From assembly GCA_026261815.1 (NCBI GenBank), contig JAMPIT010000566.1:23399001-23463000 (forward strand): a stretch of DNA of 64,000 nucleotides, in the 5' to 3' direction. The DNA comes from Monarcha castaneiventris obscurior (taxonomy: Eukaryota > Chordata > Aves > Passeriformes > Monarchidae). The notes under the pieces were generated by a model. The model saw only the letters and a program-made list of their open reading frames with translations, was not told the origin of the DNA and ran no database searches. The position numbers and the translations under genes were made by a program. Shown piece after piece: positions 47,201 through 60,200 of this stretch. How positions within the stretch are numbered: the first letter of the stretch is position 1; every line of letters starts with the position of its first letter.

Positions 47201-50200
47201 TCAGCTATAATTCCTACTTTTCATTCTCTACAGAAGCTATCTTTTTGGCAGCCATGACAACCTATGACTAGAGAGGCTCACAGCTGAGAAACACAGCTTT
47301 AATAATAGACAGACTCATCTGTGGTGTCTGGAGATGCAAATGCTTTGCCTCCTGCTGTGCCACAGCACAGTTGTGAGAACAACTCCGTGGCTGGCTCCTC
47401 TTGCGGTAAAGCCCCCTTAAAGAGATTCTGCTGCCTGCCCTGGCTGTGGTTCTGGATCCCATCAATAGCACTGATGAAACTGAAACAGTGAAATAATTGG
47501 GAGTTGTTAGGAGAAGATTTTGGAAAAACCTGGACTGAACTGCCTAACCAGGTTTACAGCTGTCTCATAAACGCTTGCATCAGCACAGCTGATGAGGATA
47601 AGCCACCCAGAGAACTTTGCCACCAGAAAGAATGTGTGATAGTTGCTCTGGCACCCTCCCCACCAGCCCTTTGCTGCCTTGAGTTTCCCTGGTGAAGACT
47701 CTGAGAGGCTCAAAGGCAGGCTGGTTTTCCCACTAGAGATCTGGGCCTGAATCTCCTTTGTCTGAATACTGTCATTCTTTTTCATTTAGGAGAAGTCACC
47801 TTGGTATAATTTCTGTCCAAGACGCAGGAAGAGGGAACAGTAAGCAAAAACAGGGAATAGTTTGTAGAGTCCTCTGAAAGGACTTGGCATTGAGTCTTAC
47901 CAAAGAGTAGCTGGTGCCCAAACTATTTTGATGTCAGAGATGGCTGATGCTTTTGCTTTATTTAGAAGTTGTGACTACAGGAGAGGGGCTGAAGAAATTG
48001 GCAGGCCTGGGCAGACAGTATCAGTTTCATTAAGAGATAGAGGAGAAAGGTATGAAAATCCTCAGGAGGGTGCAGAACCCATCTTCTTGGGCTGGAAGGG
48101 TCCAAGTGCTCTGGTGTTTAAGGGCCTGCTCAGCTCTTATGGTAGGATCTGACACAGTCAATGTAAAGCAAGAGCCAGGAGGCCATGGGCAGCCTCAAGC
48201 AGAAAAACAAGAACTGGTTTTGCCCACTGGGCTCCCAAAGCTGAATGGTGCTCTCTTAATCAAGCTGTCCAGTAATTCATTTTCTCTGCATGTTTCTCCT
48301 GCCTAAGCAGCTCCTGCTGTAAGGGAGAGCTGCTGTTCTCTGCTGTATTCCTTCAGAGCTGAAAACACTAGGAGCCACCACGCAGCCATGTGTGCGTGGA
48401 CCACCTACAGCTGCCTGGGGCCAGCAAGGAGGAGAGTGGGGCACTTCCCTGGCTTCCTGCACATGGGTGCTGCAGGACAGGGCCGCTGGGAATCTCTCCA
48501 GACTCTGCAGGCAAGGTTGGCACCACTTCTTTTGCCTTCCTTCTTTGACCCTGCCCCACCAAAACTATCCCAATTTCTTCTCCTCATCTGGTGCCTGGGC
48601 ACAATAGATGGAGACTGACCCTCCTTACCAGCACCTTCCTCTTGTCCCAAGTGAAAGCCCCACCTGTTGCCCCTTCTGGTGTGTCAGACCTTGTGTTCAC
48701 CATTGTCCTAATCCTGGTTGTCGTCACTAATCACCAAAAGACTCAGTGTGGAAGGGACCTCTAGGACATCCCTCATCCCACCTGCCACGCAGATTAGATC
48801 TTTTGACTGCTCCTGATAGTCCCTTTGTCTTCGAGACAGCACCACTGTGTTCACTCAGTCAAGGAGGTCACTTGGGCAGTGATACAATGCTGCAGTGGAG
48901 GAAGAACAAAGCTGGTGAGCTCTCTAGGAAGTTTTATTCTTCCCTTAAAATAATCTCAGTGCTGCTTGGAGGTAATGGGGTGCAAAGAGAGTTATTTCCA
49001 TGCCACAGGAAACTATGCCAGCATCCTTGCCTGTAAAATTTCACTCATCTGAGTATTTGTGTGTGACAGGGGCTGAGTGTTCAAAACTGGACACTAGGAG
49101 CTTTGAAATGGCATAAAACAGACGTGAGTTTCATTTTGCAGGGGATGGGGAATGATGTTCTGCTGCATATGTTCAGACACAACTCTGACAGCACTGTTAG
49201 AGCGTTACTTAACCAGGCAATCTCGGATCTCTTGTTGACATCCATGAGAAACAAGATTTGTATTTTAATAAATTCAATAAGACGTCATAAGACAAAATAG
49301 GATCTGTCTCTCTAATTGCAGACATCCAGCATGTAGATGCTAACATTTCAATTAGTTACTCATCCTCCAATAGTCAGGGGAAATAGAGAGGCCTCTCCAA
49401 AGTGTGATTCACAACACACTTTACAATGTCTAGGATGAAATTAATCAAACCCTAAGAATTTTCGGTTCTGTTCTGTAGACTGCAAAGAACCCGGCCTGAT
49501 CTCTTACAGCACAGACATCCAAAGCTGGTGAGATGAAGCACAACCGGTGACAGGAGGGAATCCCAGCTGCTGTGATGTGCACTGTCACTCTTCACTCACC
49601 CCCACTGTGCAGCCGGTGATTTTCTTGCAAGCCCTGGATGTCCTCAGAGGGTTTTCCCTCCTGCCTTTGGTATCACAGAGACGGCTGAGGCCACTAGATG
49701 GGGGTGCAGGATCTCCTGCAGGATCCGTCCCACAGCCCCAGGGCCCTGCTCAGGGTGTCCTGTTCAGCAGCGATCCCCAGCAGGAGAAGCTCAGGAGCCC
49801 TTTCCTGGGGCACCAGCACTGGCTCCGTGTGTTGCTGGTTCAGCTGGTGCCACACACTGGGCCGGGGGGGATGTGAGCCCACCATGGGTTCCTGCTGACT
49901 CGCCAGAACATGCTCGAGGGCTTAAACTGGGTTGTTTTTCCTTTGCCTCCTGTGGTGGGACAGGACCACGCCTGGTCAGGTACCGAGCTGCTCCGACAGC
50001 CCTGATGCACCAGGAAGCTGCCAGGACACAGTTTGCCTTCCCAAACACACTCGGACTGGCAGAGTCTGAGCAGGTTGGTTCAAGCCTTGCAGGGCGAGTC
50101 CACGCTGCTTTCAGTTGTCTACTGGATGCCAGGTAAAACAATATTCCTGCTTGGCAGAGGGCAGCCTGATGAGAAAGGTAAATCCCTCCTGCTTCCGCAC

Positions 50201-53200
50201 TGTCAAACAGATCAAAACAAGGAGAGTGGCAATTCTCATGTCGTACCACTTAGTTCTAGAGCACCAAAGCAGCAATGAATTTCCTGGTTATTGCTTTCAG
50301 GTTACTTTGTACTTCTTGTATTGCATATGTGGGATTTTCATCAAATTTTTAAGAATGTCTGGTCCCCTGATTTGCTGTTCTGTCCTCTTTTCCAGAGTGT
50401 TACAGGGAAATGCTCTTGACCGGGTCGGCTGCACATCCTTATTGTTAAACTCATACTGGAAAATGACTGCATATTTAAGTCTCCAGTGCCACAAGTGATT
50501 CCTGTGGTGTGGATCACAGAGCTACAGCTGGCCCTGTGGTCATTTCTGGGGTGGCTGGGAAGAAAACCCAAGGCCACAGGGCCTCATAGCATTAATACAG
50601 TAACCATCACATCCACATTAGAGCTGGCCCAAAGGATTTATGTTCTGAAAAAACAAGAATTATAAACAATATGAAGGATACTGGTATTCCTAAATTTGGA
50701 AGTGGCTATATCATCCTATTGTTTTTGCAAACACTAGCAAAACAAGAATACTACTATATTTGATCAATCTTGTGAGTCCTGAATTTTGTGAGACTTCTTT
50801 AGAGCTCCTCAGCTATCTGACCAAGAACAACTCTCAAGCACACCCTTGAGACACCAGTGTGCATCCTAGGTGCCTCACTGTTTTGTTTGCAGGGATCAGG
50901 TGGGGTTATCAGCAGTGTGGAGTCCTTAGTAGGGAGCTGCTGCAAGCCACCTCTGCTTCTGTCCTGGTGTCCAGGCACCAGAGAAGCTGGGCTGCCTCCC
51001 GGGCTGGACAAGGCAGGAGAGAGAAGGTGCAGTGCTAAACAGGCACCCATGTCTTGGGAGCTGCAGAGAGCTGGTCTGGGGAGGGATCTGCACCTCAGCT
51101 GGACAGGGGAGAAATTTTCTCCACCAGCTTTCTTTCATGTCTCCTCCCTAGCATCACACATTCAGACCTCTTTCCTGGCTCACCTTAATCAAAACCTGAC
51201 CTCCCACAGCCCCCTCTGCTGTCTCTGACCTCCCACGGCATGGGGAATGGCTGCTGGCAGCTCTCCTGGAAGGAGCAGATCCTGCTCCCCACAGGCTACC
51301 AGCCATCTCTGGCAGGACTGTGTGAGCCCAGGGAGTTTGCCAAAGAGACGTGCCCAGCTGGCACTGGGGAGGCTGTAACATGCAGCCACAGAGCACTCTC
51401 CAGGGCCCATTCTGGAAGAGGAAGCATAAATCATGCTGGCTGTGTGGCTTTCCCCCAGTGCTCTGTGCAGATCAGCTGATCTCTTTCTGTTTGCGCTGCG
51501 TGTTTTTCCCTGGAAGGCACGTGACGTGACCTGCAGATATCCCTTCTGAAGAAATGTTTCCCTGAGAGTTGAGCCAACACTTGGACCTGGAAGTAGAGCA
51601 CTTCTCAGCCAGTTCCTCCTCTGCAACACCACGAAATGTCAGCATTTTGTGCCTTTCCCCGGGCAGACATGGGGCAGGGCTGGCAGAACCTGAGTGTTCA
51701 TGGCACAGGCTGCTTTCAGCTATGTTTGCCAGAGACTGGATGTTTTGTGCACTGAGACATCTGTCTCCAGATGCTGGAGTATCTCATTCTTGGCTGCGAG
51801 GGTTGACATGGACCAGCTGAGAAGCAGATGCTGATTAGAACAGCAAAACAGAGCTTCAGCCTGGTTTTCCAGATGTCCAAGTCACCTTATACACCCATTA
51901 TATGGTGCTGTGGTTGGTGCTGGGTGAGGCTGTGATAGTTAATGCTTATTTCTAGAGAGCTATGCTGAAGCCATGCGCCTTTTCTTTCAATTTGTGGCTT
52001 CGTGTTTAGGTGAGTATCTGCTCTCACCCCATTTGCTACTTAGATTCCTGCTGTTGGTCTGTCTTGCGCCATTTTCTGTCATCTAAATTTTACCTTGTTC
52101 TTTCACTGTGGTCATTGCTTTTGTAGTAAAAAGCAACAGTTTTGGTGAGAAGGGTTGGGGGCAAAGCAGAAAATTAAGTTCATCTTGCACCAGTGAAGAG
52201 GGTTTGTGCTCAGGCTGCTCTTCTCAAAGTGACACTGTGGCAAATGCAAAAGCCTATGAGAGAAGAAACCAGTGTTGGATACATTATTCCTTTCCCCTGC
52301 TCTCTGTTTTGTTTCTCTTATAACAGACACAGGTGAGATGATGCTGGAAGATTTACACTCAGCAAAAAGTGGAGGCATTTCCCCCTGATAAGAGCTGTGT
52401 GTTCAGAGGCTGGGGAGGGCACTACTGCACTAAAACTTAGCAGAAACATTTTCCAGCACTGAGAAGCTCTCTGCGATCTGCAACTGAAAATGAAGAAAAG
52501 GGTGGGAACAAATTCAGCTATGAGAAACCTTCTGGAGGTTAAATCTCTGCCTTTGCTGCCCTCCAGGGCATGCTGCCTTTGTGGGTGAGTGAGAGAGATG
52601 TTGCATGCTCTAGGTAAATTTTTGTTTTAAACAATCAGCATAATGGTTTGGGTAAACTACCTCGTCCTGGTGCAGTGAGAGCCACACAGCCAAAAATCAT
52701 TATCCAGATTTACTTTAGTCTGCTTTATGATAGCTGGGCTGTCTCGCAGTCTAGCACTCACTAACAGGGGACTTCCCCCATCTCACTCAGTAGAGATCTG
52801 AAAATTGCTCTGGGAGATGTTTTTGGTACAGTGAGTGTATGAGACACTTATATCAGCCCAAGTCACAAACACTCTCTTGTTAAATGGGTTTTAAAAGCTT
52901 TACCCTCAGGGGTTTGAATTATCAGCAGACAAAACAAGAGTTGGATACAGTTGTGAGGCCTTGGTGGATTATGCTTCACCCTGAATAATAGCAGCATCCC
53001 ACTGTCTCCTCTCCCCTAAGCCATTCTCTGGACTGAAGGCTTTTGGAGGCACAAAGTATGTGTGTACATGTGTGTACCACATGTATGTGGATCCTCTTCA
53101 CTGCATACAACAGATTCTACCGCAGAGAATCCCTGACAGCTGCTGGTGGTGTTTCCCTGTTTGAGCCCTGAGCCAACCCCAAGCACTCATTCCTGGGCAC

Positions 53201-54200
53201 TATGTGTTTCTGCTGTGGTGGTGGAGAAGCAGAAATAATGATCTGTCACCGCCTGTACAGCTCCTGACCCCAGGGAGCAGCTTCTGGAGAAGTCCAGGGG
53301 ACACGACTTCAAGGGCCCCTGATAAACTCTGGAGTCAGGCGAGGGAAGTCATGGGAGCTGCTCATCGTTCAGTTCCCTTGAAACAGAGGAGCTGAGCTTC
53401 CTGCTCAGATTTCCATGAAAAGAGGAAGGCCTGTGCAGTCTTAGATCCTTTCAAATCCTACCAAAACAAAAAGTTGGCATGTTAATCTTAAAAAAAAAAA
53501 AAAAAAAAAGCACCTCAAAACCCTGCTAAACACAGGACAGCAGTTCCCAAACTTCTCTGTTGCCTACTCCATTTTTTGCTTAGAGCCACAGGCCCTATAA
53601 ACCCTCTGGACAATGTGAGCTTGCATCTGTAAATCTCTGAGGTAAAAGGTGCAAAAATAGCCAGACTCCATTGCTGCCACTGTTAACCTAAATTCAGCAG
53701 AGGCAGATGCAGGAGAATTGCACAACGGGGGGTGTTGAGGTGCCCCTGTCACGTTCAGCAATGTGGCTCACTGCCACCACTGTCAACAGCACTATTGGAG
53801 CTGTGGCAGTGTCTTACCTGGAGGAGTGCTTTTCACTGAGATATTCAGAGGATTAGCAGAAACTAAAGTGTGAGCTTTCTGTCTGTCAGCTGGCCCTTCA
53901 GTGAGGGGAGTCTGAAGACACCATGTCTGTTGGCTATTAGAATTATGAAATAAATGAGAAATCTGTCTTCCTCCAAAACCTCCCAGCAAACTTTCATGCA
54001 GTCAGGCTGCCAGAGGGCTGAAGAGCCTGAGCAGTGCTGACCCCTAAGGGTGGCCACTTAGTCCTCAATGGTGCAGGGCTGTCTTGCAGCACAGCTGCTC
54101 CAGCTCAGACTGAGGCGTCCAAAATATATTCCAAGGTCACTATAGCTTTCCTTCCTTTGCCCCCACGCCAGCAGCCCTGTGGTGTTTGTTGGAACTACAG
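44290..54200. other. Intergenic, no supported gene
   Basis: Downstream of RASA3 no exon with family similarity was found on either strand. Parts near 49.5-50.1 kb and 50.8-51.5 kb are GC-richer, but CpG is scarce, so they do not look like a CpG-island promoter. An A20 run is at 53490-53509. Open frames here are up to about 150 codons, overlap on both strands and show no recognised domain. Confidence 0.7.
53490..53509. repeat. A20 homopolymer
   Basis: Run of 20 A preceded by GTTAATCTT and followed by GCACCTC. It could be the tail of an old retroposed copy, but no body was recognised upstream. Confidence 0.9.
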
Positions 54201-57200
54201 CTAATTTTCCATCTTAAAGAAAGCACAAGGTTTGCTGCAGCACAATGGGTAGGCTGGGTAAAATCTCCCACTTACTCCATGTTTCTCTTGTAACATTTTC
54301 CCCTCTCTGCCCTGCCTCCTTCAATGGGGCTGACATGTTTTCTTTCAAGTTACCAGCGTACATCTGCCAGCAACTTCCCATGCTCATGGAAAGTCCTGCT
54401 GTATTCCTCAAAAGCACAATACTTTCTCTTGCTGCAACCAAATCAATCACTGCAAAAAAAAAAGTTTGTGTATCAGATACGTTGTCAGCAAATATTGGGC
54501 AATTCTTGTATTGCCCCTGGCAGTGTTGCACAGGGAAGTAAATATCATTGGATGTCAGCACAGTGTGTGTCCCTGGAAGCCCTAGAAAGCATAATTCCCT
54601 TTTCCTGCCATAAATGTCTTTTGGGGCTGAAGAATTTAATCTGATGTTCATGCAGCCTCCTTGAAACACTGAGTAGTGTTTCTTTAATTGCCTTTGAGTG
54701 GGTCCCATCAACCGTGCAGCTGCAGATGGAAATAGCTTTTCATAAGACAATCTTTATTTTTCTATTCTTTTCCCTGAGATCATTTTTACTGGAGGAAAGA
54801 AGTTGTTCACAGCAACGGGCTTGCAGGGGGCCAGCAAGGCATCTCTGCAAGCTGGATTTCTTCACTCTGTTCTGACCAGTGGATTTTCTTGGCAAAGGTA
54901 CACAAAAACAACGCAGAGAGCACCTTGGAGGAAAGTGGATGTCCTGTAGGCCATGATCTGATGTTTTCCAGACAATGTCTGGCAGCAAAGTGCATTCTTC
55001 TCCAATTCTTCAATGTCTTCAAGAGCTGGATAATATAATCAAACATAGGCATCCAAGAGTAGATTTGACAGTTCTTGTCTGTTTGTATCTATCTTTTCAT
55101 GTACTCAACACAAAAACCACCACTAGGAGCTCAAATTCAATTCCCCACTCAAACCTATAAATATTTTTTGGAAGTCCCACTTTCCAGTTTGCAGTCTGAG
55201 CCTGTCCCACTCTCTGATCATCCCTGGGGAGCTGTGTGGTGGGGCTGGCTGAGGGTAGCCCATGTCTGCTCAGAGCCTGGCAGAGTCTGCATTCACCAGC
55301 ACTCACCAGGGGCTCAGAGACGCCTTTTGTAAAGGGTGTGATATGAGCATAGTCAATAAAATGCTGATTTTCATGCAAGGAATTGGAAAGATCATAGAGG
55401 GGGGGAAATGGCCAAGAGAGTTTGGCATGGCCTTAACTCATCACTAAAATAGCACAGTGATAAACCTAATCTCTTGAGATGGTCGATGTAAAATGACAGG
55501 CAGATTGTGCCTGCAGAAACGCTTCTTGTAAAATCGAGGCAGGTTCGTTTTGGGTTTAGCTGTGAATAGCTCAATGGTGCTACCTGATGGCCAGAGAGAA
55601 AACTACTCCACTCCCCTATTTCTTTTTAACTTTTTAATTTATCCTGCAAGTGACAGACTTGCTACTAGAGTCTCTTGCTGCTGGACAAATATTCCAAGTA
55701 CATCCAAGTATCCAGCTGCATACCTGGGGATTTTGGTTTTTTTTGGTGGAGGCAGAGTGCAGACTTAAAAGTTGCAAGCTTCACAGGGTACTTCTCTTGA
55801 ATATAAAGTTTCTGTTTGTTCTTCTCCTGTTACCCAGCACAGTGTTGTACCCATCTCAGACAGGGCACAGGGCTGGCTTCTGAACTCTGTTGCCCAGCTC
55901 CCTGCAGAGGAGGCCACAGTGGTGCAGCCACCACAGCTGGCTGGCATTGCAGCTGGCCCCTACAAACACCATGCCCTCTCTTGGGAACGATAAAGTTAAG
56001 AACAAGCCAAAAAGAAAACGCTCAAGGCCTCTCAAAAAGTTGCCAATGGAAGCCTGACTGTTTTGGGGGTTTTGCTCTTTCCCCCATTGAATGCCAACTG
56101 CCTTCTTTTCAATACTAGCTGGAAAATGATCAAGAACCAAAGCAACTAGAAGTGACTCATGATTCGGAAAATTGATCTGGCATGGGAACCCCTCATTCCC
56201 TTTCACCACCTTGTTTCCAGGCCTGACACGGAGTATTTCTGTGCTGTTAAACTAAAGGAGAGCTGGGGACCCATCATGAGGCCACTGGCTGTTACCTGCC
56301 CCGTGCTAGGCAGATTTAAGCCACACTGGCTGCTTTCACACTGTATCACACCCACCCTTCTGAACCACAGGTGGTACCTCTCTTGGACCCAAAGACATGT
56401 TTGTGTTTTGCTGTCTCCTTTTGGTGCAAAGGGTCAGAAATACCATGAGGCCTCACAATGCAGCCCCCAGAAGTCACTTTATAGCCGGACACCGAAGGTG
56501 GGAGGGAAGTGTGTCCCCACAGTCAGTGCTTTTATGAGATAACTCCAGTTGCTGCAAGGAGATTCAAAGCCTCCATCAGATGGAGAGCAAAGTCTGCAGA
56601 GCTAAGCTTGTGGTTCCCTGTTGACTGAGGCCAGCCACAGCTCCTCTGGGAACAGTGCCACCCCTCCTTCACCAAATCAGCCACTGGGCCAAGAAAGCTT
56701 CTCTGTGGGGTAGCAGACAGAGTAATAGTTGTCCAGTTTGTGCACCAGAAATTAGCTCTGTTTGCCAAAAGCTCCTTCAGTGGTTCTGAAAAAAGTTAGA
56801 GGTATATTTCAAAATGGGCCCCATATACATCACATTGGACCTGATAAAATGCAAGATTTTGGGGTCCCAGTGACAGAGACCCATTAGGTATTTGTAAGAG
56901 AAAAACAGTCACCCTCTGGGGGAAATTTGTGTTGGGACCACTGTAACTGGTGTCTTCCTGCTGCTTTCCTGTGGAGATGTGGTACACACACCTTGTTAGC
57001 TGAACTGACCTGGAGTGCAATCCTACCGAGGCGCAGAGCCAAGCTTCCATAACAAAGCGTTTGAAGCTCTTTATTTTGCAGGAGGTTTTGTTTACCAGCA
57101 AACAGGAGCTGGATGGAGGAGCCACAGCTTTGTGTCAGCAGTGCCACCATCCAACCCTCCTCCTCAGATGGACTCCGATTTTAACATTGGCCAATCTTCA

Positions 57201-60200
57201 GACTTATGTGAAAAATACACAGTACTTCACACCTTTCACTGGCACTGAGAGCACTCTGTCTTTCTGAGCTTCTCTCCCTACAGTGGCACGGGGCAGGAGA
57301 TTGTATGAATGGGAACAGGTCTGCAGACAAGGCTCCAACCTGGCTGAAATTCATCACTTTGGCAATTGGTGAGCGTTTCTGCTTGACCAGAGCTTCACAG
57401 TGTATCCTGAAAGCAGCAGTCAGCCCCGGAGGTGTTTTCCCCCAGCTGTGATCTGCTGGAGGAGCATCACTGGAATGGAGGATCTGTGAGAGCTAAGGAA
57501 GGATCACCCACCTCTCAGCCGAACATGAATGAAGGCTTAGTCAGCTGACAAAGGCTGCTCCCCTCTGGTTTGGGACCTTGAAGAAGCATTCAGTGAGTTA
57601 CAGGAAGATTTAAACAATGTCCCAGCACGGCCTGCTTCCTGGCTGTGGGGACACAGAGTTTCCAAGAATCCCCTGAGCTCATATGAGAGGCACCGAGCTG
57701 CTGCCTGGCAGGAGAGATGCTGGCTCTGCACATTCACTCAGCCATTGGGATGGAGGAGCTCAGCCAAAGTACTTTTTTGGCACGTTTTTCTTTCAGAAAA
57801 CATTGAGAAATAGAAATTTAAACTGGCAAGTTTGTCACTAGAAAACCCCATGGAAGAGGCTCGGTATTGCTCCCGTGGGAGCTCTTGACTGACATGTGGT
57901 GTAGGAAGTTTCAGTCTTTGGATGGTTATAATGTTCTTTTCTGTGGTGCTGATGCAGAGACACGGTAATTGTACTGCTTTTGCATAAGTGCAAAATTCTG
58001 GCAGCCTCAGCTTAAGAAAATAAAACATTAAAGTTTTGATTGCAAAATATGATCCAGTTGTTCTTGGTATTAAAAGCAATACTCAAGGTATTACAGTCAA
58101 GAACAGGCCTTCCCTGTTTTCTCCGATTTATCTGCTTTTATGTGCTGATAGCTGCTGAAATAATAGAAAGAACAAGGAATACTGAAGCTGATTAACCGTA
58201 GAAGTGATTATAGGGCTGTTAGGCAGTTTCTCCAGTATCACTGCACTTTGTCATAAATCTGGATCTCTGAGGACCCCTGACTGAAGAACGCACAAAGAGA
58301 GCATTTAGCATGACTGTGTGAAAGCCAGTTGTTTGGATATGCAAATAGCACTCTCTATCCCACTGTTTGCCAATGGCAATGCCTATTCCAACTGATAATC
58401 AAAACAAGCAAGATGTAGTAATCCATGCAAAAAAAAAAAAAAAAAAGAAGAAGAAAAGAGAAAAGCCCACAGGACAAACCACACAGGGTAAGCAGCCAGA
58501 ACTACAAACCGTGTGTTGTCTGTGTCAGAGTGGGTTCCCTGCATTTATTTACTCCCATGAACAATAGTCTGTCTTTTCTTAGTGTTCTTCAGGAACTAGG
58601 CAGTCATCCTCTGAGGACCATCCAGAAAGAACCCAAAGAACCCACAGCACAGTGTGGGTTTAAATATGTACCAACAACCTCCAGAAAAAAAATAAAAAGA
58701 GCTTTTAAATATTTCTCCTGATTTCTTTTGGAAATCAGAAAAGGCTGGGATCCTAGGTTAGGGGCATGACTAATGGAGCCAGGCTGCATGAGTGAACTCC
58801 CAGGGATTACAGAGACTTCTCTCATTATATTCCCTGTCTCTGCCGTGATGAGTTTGTGTGTGATGCTGCCCTGGGACAACCCTCAATGGATCCCACTTGC
58901 TCAAGCCCATGGTGCTGTGGGCGTGTTTTCTCACAGTCCCAAAATGTGCTGCTACATTGTGCTAGACCAGCAGGATGTTGTTGTTTTGGATAAGAATCAG
59001 TAGGTGACAATCCTACTCTTCTCCTTTGAGCTTTTATCAGCAAAACTTCCTTTCCAAGAAGCTGATGCTAGGACAACTCTCTGGGGAACTGCCCTCTGCA
59101 ATCTTGCATGAGGAAAACCCTTCTGAGAACCTCCAGCTTGCTCTGCAGGAGCACCACATCAGCTATGGCTGAGGCATGTTCCTGTTAGCATCAGATGTGA
59201 CATGCTGCAGTGTGACTTTCTTCCCCTGGACACTGCACTTCACGTGCCTGATGGTGTTGGAGATGTTTCCCCAGCTCATGGCTCATGTCCCCTTTCATTG
59301 TAGATATTAAAAATCAGAGCAAATTTCACAGCCTAACTCTCTGAAATGCTGCCCTCTCATCACCAAACTCTGACATTAACTCCAAGCATGGATAACACCT
59401 CAATGGAAAATGCAGATTCAAACCAGTTCCAAGAGCCTAATATGTTCCACACAGAGGAGCTTCCCTCTGGATTAGAAAGTTAATGGTGACAGGAGCAAGG
59501 ACTCCACATTATCCACATCCCATTGACTGGCTAAGCTGGTTTCCTTCAGGGTCACTGCAGCCCTGCCAGAGGGTCAGTGCTGAGCTTTTGTCCATGCAAG
59601 GCCCTGAGGGATGGTCAGGTGGAGCCCTGGGTGTACCTGCATTTCTTCATATGCACATCAACCATGAAAGGAACACTCAGAATCAGGGTGTCATGTTTGA
59701 CTACAGTGTGTAAAGGCATTTGTATCTTCAGCAGTTGTCTTGAGAGAGGTCATTAATTCTTAGCAGATTTTATTAGGAGGAAGCTCTCTCCTGTGAAAAA
59801 TTTTGGTCTTCAGGTCATGTTACCAGATGCAATACTGAGCCAAATTCCCTCCATACCTGTGGGTTGGCAGCTGCCATGCACTCTGTTCCCCTGCATTTGC
59901 ATGGATTTGGGGTCATTTGGTAGACTTCAAGTTTGAACCCTTTTTAAAAAAATATGCAACGTAGCTAATTTCCTCTGTGCTACAATAAGAAAATGTTACT
60001 TAAGAAGTGTCCTTTCAAATCCATATTTTTGATGTTACCATCAGTTTGGTTTTCCTTTCTGGTTTCATTCATACTTGCTACAGCATCTTTTTTTTTAAAC
60101 TGTGTCCAACAGAAACAGGCAGCACTCCAGGTTAGGATGAGATGCTATTAGAAAGCAGCCATGTTAACTGTGCAGCATTTCCTTAGTGCCAGACATTCAT

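Noticed and set aside
48740..48800. Possible short antisense CR1 tail fragment (TGGAAGGGACCTCTAGGA)
   Set aside because: Only about 30-40 bases resemble the CR1 3' end and the flanks do not continue the match.
49103..49300. 65-codon open frame preceded by TTTTGCAG, exon-like in look
   Set aside because: No donor in a useful place, no recognised domain, and no partner exon. Length is within chance.
49547..51632. Cluster of overlapping open frames of 80-152 codons on both strands
   Set aside because: This follows from higher GC and fewer stop codons. The frames overlap antisense to each other and contain no recognised motif.
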